Counted from the first letter of the stretch, positions 1 to 11,943 are shown. The stretch: 64,000 nucleotides of DNA from Medicago truncatula (GCF_003473485.1 NC_053042.1:51795762-51859761); one strand, 5' to 3'. Numbers and translations: made by a program. Notes: generated from the letters alone by a model not told the origin.

Positions 1-163
1 ATTTCACTAATAGATGGAAATTAAAGATAAATATATTGTGCATCTTCTGTATTAAATCATGCAGCATTGTATTTTGACTTGAGTAATAAGCAGAAGTTAT
101 AACTAACAAATTTCCCTGAAGAGGAAGGAGCTTATTAGATTAGTTTTGAAAATGAAGAAATAC

Positions 164-3100
164 CTGATTTGGTTGAGGATTGACACTTGTTTCTGTGAGC
201 CATATAGGAAGTCCAGTTGCACCAAGAAGATCTAGACTTGACCTCATGTAAGCATAGTTTGGTCGACCAAGTCTAAAATGGCCTTGCACCCCAATGGCCA
301 ATGATATTCCAGCAGTTCCTGGAAATCGCTGAATCTCCTTAAGTTTCCTGATATAATTAGGTGGGCTGACTACCCGATCTCCACTTGATTCAATGGTGTT
401 AAACTCATTCATGAACATTTTGATTTCTGGATCAAGATGGTAAGCTGTTGAATAATATATTGGCGAGGCATTTTCGCCGAGTTTGTTCTCAAAAAAGTGG
501 TAGTGGACATTCTCATTCACAACGTCCCATGCAATCAGTTGTCCTCTATACCTTGAAACCACAGATCTTATTCTTTTTGCAGCCGCTTTTCGTAATTCTT
601 CAGGAGATAGGAACTTAACCCATTTAGGCTGAAAAGTTTCATCGTCCCAGAAAACGGTATGACCTCTGACAGAAATGCCATTTTCTTTGGCGAATTTCAT
701 CATGGCATCTGGGATAGTATAGTTTTCCTGGCCTTGAAATCTCTCTGTACTATACCACTTCATCTCATTAGTAAAAGCTGTGTACTTGAATCTTGACACA
801 AACCATCTCTGGTACTCAAAGTTTGTAAGGATGTAATGGTTCATCCCACATCCAAGTGGGAAATTTGCCTTTGTTTGTTTGATGACAATTGATGCTCCTT
901 CCATTTCTGTTTTGTTTAGATGAGTTACATGGAATCTCACCTTGCTCTTGCGTACCTGCAGTTTATAAATCACAAAAATCATTACTAGTTTTTTCTGCTA
1001 CAGTTCTACTAATTCTCACAATGTAATTTGGTCTGCTATTAAGTTCATTTCTGTTGCTGACAACATGATTACTAGGATCTAAAGTGAAAATAAGATAAGA
1101 GGCATTGACTTTTATGTAAATTTAATGTCTAAAATGTCGAGTGAGTAGTATTGAAAATTTGGACTAGCTTACCCTCTCAACGCTATCGTCTTGCTGTGAT
1201 CTCCATTGTTTCTTGGTGAATGGTTGTAAGGAGACACTATCAGCCCATAGTTCCACAGTTGGATTCTCGCACTGCATTGCCAATAAATTTCAGTTATAAC
1301 AAATATCTAAATACACAAGCATAACTACTTTCACCATCTTCTTTCAGTCTCTGATTATGGATTTTTCTCATATGATATATGTTATTTTGACACAAAAAAT
1401 GGACACAATATGTCAGAATACACTCCGAGCTAGTATTTTTTTTCCGAGGTGAGAAAAAAAAGTATATTTATACGGTATTAGAATATGTGGCACAAAAACA
1501 TTTATGAATGAAAACACATGATTCTCATTTCTCAGTACTTTCATAAAAGAAAATGTGGTAAATTTTAATAGTTAACTCTCCAATGTATTAGATTTTTATA
1601 TTAGGTCTAACATAACCCTATAGAAGAGTTAAGTGTCGTCCTTGTGAGCTTAGCTCAGTTGGTATGGACAATGCATAAAATATGCAAGGTTTGGGGTTCA
1701 AACCTTGACCACCATCAAAAAAAGAAGAGTTAAGTGTCATTTGAGATAATAAGGGATTTCTTTTATCACATAGTTTAGGAAATTTGAAGAAATATGCAAA
1801 ATAAGATAAAATGAAAACCATTTCACCTCAAAAAGAATCTCAGCAGGGCTTGAAAAGTTGGCAACTATGCCACCTTTTAGAAGAGACCAGCATCCATGCT
1901 TTGCTATCACATGACCACCTCGTACAAATTCACTTCCATTTATTTTAAATACAACTGATACAAACTCACTTCCTTCACTCAACTGAAACCAAGCTGAATG
2001 TGGAAAATGTTTTAGAAAAGTCAATTAGTGATACGACAACATATGCATGCATGGTAACATACATCAAATGATAATTAACAAAAGAGAAACATAGGTTACC
2101 AGAAAAAGTATATATCATTCCTTTCTTCAGTTGGACCTTCTGTGAAAAACTATCCAATGGTTGTGTTCTGTTGCTGGCAACAATGAATCTATTTCCGTTG
2201 TTTGATACTCGTTCCTCGATTGTTCCATTTCCAAACACTTTCCAGCCATTTATGTTGTGATCAAATCCTGGATTTACTGTAATGCCTCCCCCATATTGTG
2301 CCCTCTTAGGTTCTGTCACACACTGCTTTGTTTATAGGCATTGGCAACACAAGTAAGTTTGTGCAATGTCTAAGAATTCTGGAGCATTTGACAAATTTTT
2401 ATTGACATAAAACACTTGATTTGGAATCATTCAAGTGGATTTATAATATACAGAGTTCTATACTATGACAATAAAAAAACTTGCCACGTCATTTTTTGAT
2501 TAAAAAATATAATTGAGGAACAAAGAATTGGATTTAAAACACGAAAAATCAATTTCGTGAGCTGATAAAAATAGAGGACAACAACTGCAATCAAGACTAA
2601 TAGTAAAATTCTTGACAAGACATTTTTATTAAAAAAGATAACTAATTTATTTTATCTAACTTAGTACATTGTCTATGTTAGATAAGATTTGAATTTTGAA
2701 CAACTTCTTTCAATAAAAACAATAGCTACAAGATTTTAATAGTATACTAATGGAGCATACACATAATTGAAGAAAGAATCAATTTTTTTTTTTTAAGAAT
2801 AACAAATCAAATATTTTAAAAAGAAAATTAAGGTTAATCATTCTCTCAAAAAAAAAAAAAACGTACCGAAGAGTCTATTAACTACAGGAACACAAGTACA
2901 CGAAAACATTGTGTTACATCCCTCAAAAAAAAAAAAAAACATTGTATTACAATTCTTTCCTGGCTTTGGCTTACGTCAATTATCTAACCATATATTATTA
3001 TATAATCAAAAGGAAAATAAAAAGGGTCCAAGTCTAAGGCAGAATCCTTAATGAGTTTATGTACTGATTGAAAACTTCCACAAACCCATATATATTTGGT

Positions 3101-3436
3101 TGATTCACAACCAGCTTGACCGATTTATAAAGTTTATAAAATGATTAAAATATTATGATTTCTTCAATTTATAGAATGAAAAGAGAACACACAAAAAATA
3201 TAATTAATATATAATTAAAACTAACGATGATAAAGTAGTGACATTGCCTCGGTCGTAGCAGAATAATCATAAGGCATAGATTGGAGTTGGAGCCCTGCAT
3301 GTGTGTTGAAAAGATAAGTTATTAGAGAAAAGGGACAGTAAAGAGTAGTTAGAGTGAGGGACAAAAAGAAACCTGAAATAAGTACAAGGCAGGATGTGTT
3401 GAACAAAAATATGCACAGTTCTGTTGCAACCTTCAT
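164..3436 (-). CDS. Endo-1,4-beta-xylanase, CBM22 plus GH10, 3' partial
   Basis: Secreted glycoside hydrolase family 10 enzyme expected to cut internal beta-1,4 bonds of cell-wall xylan. Exons read on the minus strand: 3436-3373 (ATG, hydrophobic signal peptide), 3294-3248, 2322-2100, 1993-1827, 1271-1173 and 955-164. Exons 3-4 form a CBM22-type carbohydrate-binding module (QYGGG start, HGCWSLLKGG core). Exon 6 carries the GH10 barrel with the acid/base Glu in WDVVNEN (about residue 348) and the nucleophile Glu in PIWLTE (about 455). Reading phases match the downstream paralogue exon for exon. The last exon, expected from the paralogue to encode about 115 residues, lies left of position 1. 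Intron 2 has a GC donor (GAG then GCAATG) where the paralogue has GT. A short retroposon sits in intron 4. Family assignment is firm; activity is inferred. Confidence 0.93.
1638..1722 (+). mobile_element. Ultra-short tRNA-derived retroposon (SINE), 85 bp
   Basis: The body is a degenerate tRNA-like sequence with a polymerase III box A (TTAGCTCAGTTGGT) and box B (GGTTCAAACCT), ending in CACCATC and an A-run. It is flanked by an exact 16-bp target-site duplication, agaagagttaagtgtc, at 1622-1637 and 1723-1738. It lies inside intron 4 of the first xylanase gene, antisense to it. The exact duplication shows retroposition rather than a resident tRNA gene. Confidence 0.88.
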
Positions 3437-3487
3437 CTTTGTCACTAATCAAACAATGCTTCATCTTATGCCCCTTGCCACCTTCCA

Positions 3488-3497
3488 ATATATAACA
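3488..3497 (-). promoter_or_regulatory. TATA-like box of first xylanase gene
   Basis: Minus-strand GTTATATATT lies about 52 bases upstream of the chosen ATG at 3436. Position is right for a short 5' leader; assignment is by motif and spacing only. Confidence 0.35.
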
Positions 3498-4042
3498 ATT
3501 TCCCAACATTTGCAGATGGTAAACATTATTAATTCTCTATTAATTTTCCATTAATTAATTAATAATCAATAATTCTTATGGTGTGTAATATTGCACAATT
3601 TAAAACAAATATATTTTGACCTAAATTTAAAATAAATATATATCATCTTATATTCTTGATAAGATCATTATCACATCAATTAATTCTAATGACTCGTTTT
3701 ATGTGTTTGATGGACACATGATAAGAAATAGATAATATCATTTTTTTTATAGGGAAAATAGATAATATCATTTAGTATTTTTATGTTTAAATATGTAACA
3801 TTTCCTCGGGAAAAAAAGTTTAAATATGTAACGAATTTTTTCTTTTAACTTTGATATGCTAAGATTTATGTATCATATTTAAATAACAAGACTACCGTTG
3901 TGAAACAATTATATTCATCCGTTTCAAATTAATTTTTCATATTTTTAAATTAATAAATAGATTAAAAACTAGCTTAGTAATAAAATAATTATATATAACT
4001 TTTTAAAAATTTAGTCAACACTACTAAATAAATAACTCCATT

Positions 4043-4128
4043 GTCCTTGTGAGTTTAACTCAATTGCTGGGAACAATGCTTAATATATGCAAGGTCCGGG
4101 TTCGAACCCCGACCACAAAAAAAAAAAA
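4043..4128 (+). mobile_element. Ultra-short tRNA-derived retroposon (SINE), 86 bp
   Basis: Same family and size as the copy at 1638: box A-like TTAACTCAATTGCT, box B GGTTCGAACCCC, then GACCAC and an A-run. Flanks share tccatt (4037-4042 and 4129-4134), a short but correctly placed target-site duplication. Confidence 0.78.
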
Positions 4129-5588
4129 TCCATTTTCTTAAAAATTTGAAGTAAATAATTGAGTTGTGATATTTGAAACATCTATTTATATGACAACTTT
4201 TGAGACAACCAAAATTTTACAAAGAAAATAAGGTATTGGCAAAAAAAAACCAAAATAATAGAGAGAGAAAGTTGTCACAAAAGTTGTTCAAATATTATTT
4301 ATAATATTTGAGTATGAGAGAGAAAGTTGTCACAAATAGTTGTTCAAATATCATTTCTCTTTCAGATATCAACTATCCAATGTTCCATTTATAATATTTT
4401 TAATCAATTTTGTCAAAAACAAAATATTTTTAATCAATTATTATTAAATTATACTGTATTATATTATATTATTATCCTATAAATTATTTTACACTTATAC
4501 CATTGGTGAAATGAGTGATTGAATGATAAAAGATATATGAAAAAAAATTTATTAAGAAATTAACTTATATATATATATATATATAAATCCACCGTATAAG
4601 AAATTATTAATAAACTTGTCAAAAAAAAAGAAATTATTAATAAAGAATAATTAATATTCTTGTCCTGTGCAATATTTCAAAAGCTTAAATAAATAAATTC
4701 ATTATTTTATATTTTTAAATAATTATTACATTAAATTAAGTCAAAATTACTTTCGTGGTCTCTTCATTTTATTTCATGTAACAATTTCGTTATTTATCTT
4801 ATTTTTTTTCACGTCATTTTAATTCTGTTTTTTTTTTTGTCAATTTACATATGAATTTTGAAGATTCAAATCTATGAGTTTATTTCGATAGGAATTCAAA
4901 TTTATGGTTATTCATCCGTGCTTTTATATGAGTTTTAAATTTTATGTTTGAACATTTGTTTGTAAACGAACCAAAAAGATAAAAATAACATGAGAAAAAG
5001 ATAAATGACGAAATCATTATTTGAAATTAAGTTAAAGATGAGAAGTGTAATTTTACCTTAAAACAATAATATATAATTTTTATATTAGGATTTATGTGAA
5101 GTTTTCAGGTCCAAAATTTCAAGATCAATTTTAACTAGGTCCAAATGGATTTTAACTCGAATTCCTTACGCTGAGTTTGAGCCTTGTGCACGAATAAAAA
5201 ACATGGAGTGAATGAAAGATTCCACTAAAAATTGTCCGTCAAATTTTAGAACGAAAAATAATCATCGACAAAATCAATGATACTACATACCATGCTATAT
5301 CTCTAAATTTCCTTATCTCTTCCTTACTATATATATTGGCCCATGCCAAAATGTCACATAAACTCAATTTAACGTAGTTAAAATGATACTAATCAAGTTC
5401 ATAATGCTTAATTCAACTAGCTATGCTGATATTATTAGGTTGAACATTTTCATTCGGGTTCGAACCTAAAATATCATAGTTGTATATATGAGTTTCAATG
5501 GCGCTTGCTATTTGATATACGAACAAAAAGAATGACATTACTCATTAGCAATCTTTCTGTAATATCTTAATAATTTTAAAAAATTAAA
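4129..5588. other. Intergenic AT-rich DNA between the two xylanases
   Basis: No credible coding exon seen. The stretch holds a short (TA)n run near 4567-4585, many A/T homopolymers and diffuse repeats of tttatcttattttt type. The remaining spacer towards 6284 is filled by the foldback element at 5589-6081. Confidence 0.6.
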
Positions 5589-6081
5589 GGTTTAATTGCA
5601 CTTTTCCCCCCTATAGTTTGGCAATTGTGCGATTTTGCACCCCATAGTTTTAAACGAGCGATTTTGCCCCCTATAGTTTTCCCCCTTTCTGATTTTATGG
5701 TCCCCATGACATTTAGTGCTGATATGTCTGTTTTTTATCAATTAATGTGTGCCACGTGTGTAATTCCATTTTTTTTAAAATAAAAAAAATGGCATTTTTC
5801 AGATTTTGAGAGAAGGAGGCGCGTGATATTTCTTCTTAAAATCTGAAAAATCACGTGCCCCCTTCTCTCAAAATCTAAAAAATACGATTTTTTTATTTTT
5901 TAAAAAAATGGAATTACACACGTGGCACGCATTAATTGATAAAAAAACCAGCACTAAATATCATGGGGACCATAAAATCAGAAAGGGGGAAAACTATAGG
6001 GGGCAAAATCGCTCGTTTAAAACTATGGGGTGCAAAATCGCACAATTGGCAAACTATAAGGGGGAAAAGTGCAATTAAGCC
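5589..6081. mobile_element. Foldback MULE-like MITE, 493 bp, exact 9-bp TSD
   Basis: Nearly the whole element is an inverted repeat: the left arm starts GGTTTAATTGCAC and the right arm ends with the complement of GGCTTAATTGCAC. Arms of roughly 230 nt meet near 5830. Motifs such as CCCCCTATAGTTT and CCACGTGTGTAATTCC occur in both orientations. It is bounded by the exact 9-bp duplication aaaattaaa at 5580-5588 and 6082-6090, the length typical of Mutator-like transposition. No coding capacity. A transcript would fold into a long hairpin. Confidence 0.9.
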
Positions 6082-6284
6082 AAAATTAAAAGAAGAGGTA
6101 GTGTGATTGTATCTCTGATTTTAATTTAGCGAATAGTAAAATAACATATAGATGCTACAACTGCAAATCAATTTATTATTTTAACAATCTTTTTTTCACA
6201 TTCAATTTTGAAGAGTGAGTGTGCAAGTAAATGCTAATGTACGTACTATAGCACAAATTACATAAGGTGGTTCTTATTTATAAT

Positions 6285-9009
6285 TTAGGCATGCATTTTC
6301 ACATGGATGTTTTCCTGTGAAAATCCTTTTCTGACACTTATGTTTAATTTTTTGGAGTTTTGAGTTAAAGGATGTGTAAAAGTTACATCATAATCTCCAT
6401 GATGTAATGAAATATCTACAATTCCTCTACTATCTGCTATGGCTGTATAAGGCCCACTTCCCCATTCAAGAATCAAATTGTCCACAACTTGTCCAGTTGG
6501 AGTAGTTTGGAAATTTGTATCTGCAAGAAGTGTACTGTTGAAACCAGCTTGTGCTGGACCAGCAAACATTATAATCCCTTCAACTGCTGGATGAGAATAA
6601 GCCTCTCTTAGTACCTCTTCAAAATACTCTGCCTACATAACAACAAATAAGAATCACAAGAGAAATCAATGTTCATTTTATACTTCTTCGTGTTACTGCG
6701 AAAACATTTTCCCGTTTTATCCTATATTAGATTATGTTGAGTAATAAACATACCTGATTTGGCTGAGGATCCAAACTGGCTTCTGTGAGCCATATTGGAA
6801 ATCCAATATTACCAAGAAAATCTAGACCTGACCTCATGTAAGCAAGATTTGGCTGGCCACTTGCAAAATGGCCTTGCAATCCTATGGCAAATAATATTTC
6901 AGTAGCTTCTCCAGATTGCATAATCTCCTCAAGTTTTTTGAGATAGTTGGGTGGGCTAACAACTTTATCTCCACTATATTCAATAGTATTATACTCATTC
7001 ATAAACAATTTTGTTTCTGGATCAAGCTCATGAGCTTTTAAATAGTATAATTCAGATGCATTTTCACCTAGTTTGTCCTCATAAAAGTGAAAATGGACAT
7101 TTTCATTCACCACATCCCATGCAATCAATTCTCCTTTATACCTTTTAACAACAGATTCGATTCTTTTTTTCGCGGCTTTGCGCAATTCATCGGGCGATAA
7201 ATACTTAACCCATTCAGGTTGATATTTTTCATCGTCCCAGAAAATGTTATGACCTCTGACAGAAATTCCATTATCTTTAGCAAATTCTAACATTGCATCT
7301 GAGATAGTGTAGTTTTCTTGGCCTGGAATTATTTCTGTACTATACCATTTCATTTCATTGGTGAAAGTTGTGTATTTGAATCTTGACACAAACCATTCCT
7401 GGTAGTCAATGTTTGTGAGTATATGATGGTTCATCCCACATCCAAATGGGAAATCTGCCTTTGTTTGTGTTATCACAACTGTTGCTCCTTCCAATGCTGT
7501 TTCATTTACATTACTTACATGGAATCTCACTCTACTCTTACGTACCTACAAGTTATAAATCAATTACCGGTTACTATTCTTATATTTTTTGTTACAAAAA
7601 AAAAAAATTTGGAACCATGTTATTGGTACGAAGTATGCATAAATTTTGTCGACGCATAAATTTAGTGGAGTCTCCACTCCCAACCACGTCTTTATTATCC
7701 GTTCTAATTTTAGTATTGCTTTTGAGTATAAAATTGGTTTGCTTACTATGGATTTTGTTCCTCGAGTTGGTAGTATCACAAAGATAGTAAGCATAGAAGA
7801 ATAATGCAAGTTTCGTATTGCATTAGCTTACCCTTTCAATATTGTTGTCTTGGTGTGATCTCCATTCCTTTTTAGTAAATGGTTGCAAGGACACACTATC
7901 AGCCCATATTTCCACACTTGAATTATTGCTCTACAATGCATTCTTAGTCAATTTCATTTACCAACTTTTTTTGCTACATAACAGATTTCATTTTAGATAA
8001 GAATTCAGAAATAATTAGGACCAATTCAGAAAAAGTACAAGGTCCAAAAAGTACATGTAAAAATTTTAGATAAGAACTTTCTTTTCTTGCTTCAATAAAA
8101 GAAGAAGGGTTAAATATGTTTTCAATCGGCTTAAAATTACGTGTTTTGGTATTAAGTCTCTACAAAAAAAATATTCAATAAAAACATATTTGACTCAAAG
8201 AAGAATGCAGTTAACCTCGAAAAGAATCTCAGCAGGGCTCGAGAAGTTTGCAACTATGCCACCTTTTAGAAGAGACCAACATCCATGCTTTGCTATCACA
8301 TGGCCACCATGCACCAGTTGATCACTTCCATTTGTTTTAAATACCACAGAAATTGTGTCACTTCCTTCACTCAGCTGAAGCCAAGCTGAATGTGGAAATA
8401 AAATCAATCAAAATATGTTTTATAAAACAAATGAATTAACGATCAATATGATAATTTACATTCATTTGATGAATGTTAGTGACTGAGAAACATAAGTTAG
8501 TTACCTGAAAAAGTATATATCAATCCTTTCTCTAGCTGAACCGTTTGTGAAAAACTATCTAATGATTGTGTTCTTTTGCTGGCAACAATGAATCTATTTC
8601 CATCATTTGATATACGTTCCTCAATTGTTCCATTTCCAAATACTGTCCAACCCTCTATGTTGTGATCAAATCCGGAATTTACTATAATTCCCCCTCCATA
8701 TTGTGCTCTTTGAGGTTCTTTCATACACTGTTTTATTCCAAGGCATTGACAACACAAGAAAATTTATGCAATGTTTAAGAATTAATAATCATATTAAAAG
8801 ATGTGTCATTACCTCAATAGTAGCAAAATAATCATAGTCCAAAGAATGAACGCCTAGCCCTGCATATATGGTGTGAAGATATATATGTTAGATATTAAAA
8901 GAATAGTAGCACTGAATTATAGAGAGAGGGAGAGATTGAAACCTGAGATAAATAAAAGGAAAGAGGTGGTGATGAACAACAAATTGCAGCATTTTGCAGT
9001 AACCTTCAT
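6285..9009 (-). CDS. Endo-1,4-beta-xylanase, CBM22 plus GH10, complete
   Basis: Complete seven-exon gene for a 581-aa secreted xylanase. Exons: 9009-8943, 8859-8813, 8727-8505, 8385-8216, 7930-7832, 7545-6754 and 6632-6285 (TAA). All introns use GT-AG and phases join without error. Residues 1 to about 25 are a hydrophobic signal peptide (LLFITTSFLLFIS). Residues 39-169 are a CBM22-type module. The GH10 barrel occupies about 210-520, with acid/base Glu near 350 (WDVVNEN) and nucleophile Glu near 457 (PIWLTE). The last exon holds the plant-conserved FAGPAQAGFN and VVDNLILEW segments and a beta-rich tail. Exon structure and protein closely match the neighbour at 164-3436, so the pair is a tandem duplication. 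Length and layout fit the short plant xylanase subgroup; Arabidopsis also carries related genes in tandem (family knowledge). Expected in apoplast or cell wall. Confidence 0.96.
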
Positions 9010-9078
9010 TTTAGCACTAATCATCATTATATAAAGTAAAAACGTCCCTTATACAATGAACCTATAGGGATTAACTGG

Positions 9079-9089
9079 CTATTTATAAG
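9079..9089 (-). promoter_or_regulatory. TATA box of second xylanase gene
   Basis: Minus-strand CTTATAAATAG lies about 70-80 bases upstream of the ATG at 9009, a good plant TATA match at normal spacing. Confidence 0.5.
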
Positions 9090-9621
9090 CCCGTGCATTG
9101 CCTGTGAGCTTTGAAAATTCGGTTTAAAAATTTTTTAAGAAAAAAATGGTTGATAAAATTGGATAGCAATAGTAAGAAATAAAGAATGAGAGATTTTGTT
9201 TTTTTCTTCCTTATAATCTATTATAGAATTTAAATATTTTGTTTTGTTATTTAAAAAGTGCAATCATATCCTAAAATCTAACTCAACCGACTATACTAAT
9301 ATTGTTAGAATGAATATTATTTGTAGCGTCACACATTATCCAAAAGTTTTAACTTTTGTGGTGTTTATCATTTTATTTACAACAAGAAAAAAATTCTAAA
9401 TCTTACGAACACCAGACACGAAATTTGATGATAGTCGGACATGACATACATGATAAAGTGATCATATACAAATAACTTACTAATAAATAAATGATTACCA
9501 AACTTTATCAATCCTTTGTCAAAAAATTAAATAATTACTTATTAAGGATAAAGTTTGTTCTTGACTAAAAATAATTAATTAAATACATTGGAAAATAAAT
9601 AAATAATTGAGTAAAAAAATT

Positions 9622-9806
9622 AATAATGTAAATGTGAAAGTTCACAATATTAGTAAGGAGTATCCTTTTTATTAAAATTTGAGTAAAGTGATATAAGGAA
9701 AAGACAAACCAGGAAATAAATAAATAATGTAAATGTGAAAGTTCACAATATTAGTAAGGAGTATCCTTTTTATTAAAACTTGAGTAAAGTGATATAAGGA
9801 AAATAC
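9622..9806. repeat. Tandem duplication, 101-bp period
   Basis: An 84-bp block starting aataatgtaaatgtgaaag at 9622-9705 recurs at 9723-9806 with only a few substitutions, giving a period of 101 bp. No coding frame runs across it. Confidence 0.85.
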
Positions 9807-10020
9807 AAGGTTGTGTCTAACGGAGGATTAGACTTCTACAATGTAACATCAATGATTAATTTTAGTTATAGAACATGTGCGACAAGTAAGTTGGGTTCAG
9901 ATTTTTTTTTCATATGTATGTGTTAGGAATTGAGCCCGTACCATATATTTAAAGGTCTAAGTCCCTTACCACTTGAACAAATCTATTGTTGGTATCTTAT
10001 AATTTCATTTATTCTAATAA

Positions 10021-10022
<2 letters not shown>

Positions 10023-10069
<47 letters not shown>
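10023..10069. repeat. (AT)n microsatellite
   Basis: Uninterrupted AT dinucleotide run of about 47 bp. Similar tracts are at 12094-12118, 18944-18991, 40092-40135 and 44604-44639. Confidence 0.97.
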
Positions 10070-10071
<2 letters not shown>

Positions 10072-11131
10072 GATGGTAAAAAGAATAACAAAACTTATCC
10101 CTTAATTTGTCACTTGTTAGAACATTGCTTGAGCGAATCTTGGTATAAAAGCCGCGACAATGGTTCAAATGTTTTAGAAAAATAGAAGGCTAGAAGCCGA
10201 TTTTAGCATCAAATTCAATGAAGGATCATACAGTACAAGAAATGTCACACGAAATATTTAACTGGTTGAGACACAGACATACTATAATGCTTTGAGCAAT
10301 AATGTCAGATATGGATTGGAGACTCCAATGATGTCCCGTGAAATCATTTCTTAGATTTTTCGTTGTTGCTAATAATCGATTGATATTCTTAATTAATATG
10401 TCAAATCAAATTCTAATGTACTATAATATCAATAATCAATGTAATGAATTTTGCACAAAATGCATGAAAATTGAACTCTTCAATTCAAGTGGTGTCTGAA
10501 GCAGATCGCATCTACGTAAATAAATGACACAGTTGTGTCACGTAGATTTGAAGTTGTCGTAGATAAAAAAGCAAATAATGGCCATTATATATATGTTAGT
10601 GCATATAAAATTCATTGCAAGAGAGGAAGATCGAATCTGAATTAATCACCACTGTTTGGTGAGTTACAACTCATTTTTTCCCACCAAAATCAAGGATTTT
10701 AATATCATGCAGAGTGACGTGTAATGGTGGAGTTTACACCATTTATAGGTTGCAAGCTACATATAACTCGAAGCTAAAATTGCACCGACTATCAGTCCAG
10801 TTTGGTTGGATTAAATTTAAATAAGAGGTAAGGTACTATATATATATATAGTATTGTGGCAGGCATCGAGTGATGAAACCACTACTACCATTCACTGAAA
10901 TCAAGATAACGTGATGTTTCTTATGGTTATAGTAGTAAAGAAATAACGAGTGGTGTTTTGGACTAATGTATCATTTTTTAATCAGTTGCTAATTATCCAC
11001 TATGAAAACCTCGCAAAAATAAAAGATAATCAACCTATCTAAAACTTTTCAATTAAAACAATTGTTTGTTTTTATTTTATTTTACATAAATGTTATATAT
11101 TTATTTTTTTGAAGGGATAATTCATAAATGT

Positions 11132-11165
<34 letters not shown>

Positions 11166-11523
11166 ATGGTTATATTATTAGGGTTAACCAAAAAAAACTT
11201 ACTTCCTCCATCTCATTCTTTTTGATAAAATGATTATTTATATTAATTTTTGGTCTGGTATATATAAGGATCATATCATTAACAATCAATGTATGATCTA
11301 TTTTCTGTCAAACAACACAATTACCATAGATTTCGACCAAAACATTATCGATGGAACTTCTTCAATGGATTACGGTGAAACCTCTGTCAATGGAGCAATT
11401 TCTTCCATTACCTTCATGTAAGATTATTCTGTCTATCTCAATAATTATGGTTCTCCAACAATAACAATTTTTAATGCATAATAAATTATTAAGATTAAAA
11501 TATCATTGAACTTAATTAAATAC

Positions 11524-11943
11524 CATATACTCCTTCCCGTGAGCGTAGCTCAGTTGGTAGAACAATGCATTATTATATGCAGGGGTTGGAGTTCGAACCT
11601 CGGACACCTCACTTATTCATCTTATAAGGTGAAATCTAGCCACTAGGCTACCTGACCAAAAAAAAAATATCATATACTCCTTCTGTTCCAAATTATATGA
11701 CGTTTTGGGAATTTCATACGTATTAAGAAATGTAATTAATTTTGTCTAGAAAAAATATATTATGAGTTGTTTTACAAAATTGTCCTTGATAAATGATATG
11801 GGAAAGATAAATGAAAGAAGATAGAGTATTAAATAGTTAATGATATAATAGAAATGCAACGTTAATGTTTCATTCATATTGTAAAACGACATATAATTTG
11901 AGACAAATTTTTTTCAAAATGACATATAATTTGAAACGGAATT
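11524..11943. mobile_element. Stowaway-like MITE interrupted by a SINE
   Basis: Terminal inverted repeats pair ccttctgttccaaattatat at about 11679 with the complement of ataatttgaaacgg at 11930-11943; the interior also repeats gacatataatttgaga. The left terminus exists twice (catatactccttc at 11524-11536 and 11671-11683) because the retroposon at 11537-11670 inserted into it. Confidence 0.7.
11537..11670 (+). mobile_element. tRNA-derived SINE, long form, 134 bp
   Basis: tRNA-like head with box A GTAGCTCAGTTGGT and box B GAGTTCGAACCT, followed by about 60 bp absent from the 86-bp forms (cacctcacttattcatctt and on to ggctacctgacc) and an A-run. Exact 13-bp target-site duplication catatactccttc at 11524-11536 and 11671-11683. 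Inserted into a MITE terminus. Confidence 0.85.

Larger units (their letters stand above)
9090..11523. other. Intergenic AT-rich DNA with simple repeats
   Basis: No supportable gene. Contains the 101-bp tandem duplication at 9622-9806, a long (AT)n tract at 10023-10069, and further (AT)n at about 10838-10851 and 11134-11163. The open frame at 11230-11421 lacks family resemblance or gene context. Confidence 0.55.

Noticed and set aside
1638-1722. tRNA gene (box A and box B present); same idea for 4043, 11537, 32245 and 46075
   Set aside because: Acceptor stem and anticodon arm do not fold properly, the units carry A-runs and most have target-site duplications. They are tRNA-derived retroposons.
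7423-7809. Plus-strand and other-frame open frames over xylanase 2 exons and intron 5
   Set aside because: They are shadows of the GH10 exon and an AT-rich intron, with no family resemblance.
11230-11421. 63-codon frame near 11.3 kb
   Set aside because: Composition is not purely AT noise, but there is no splice context, homologue memory or promoter; not enough to call.
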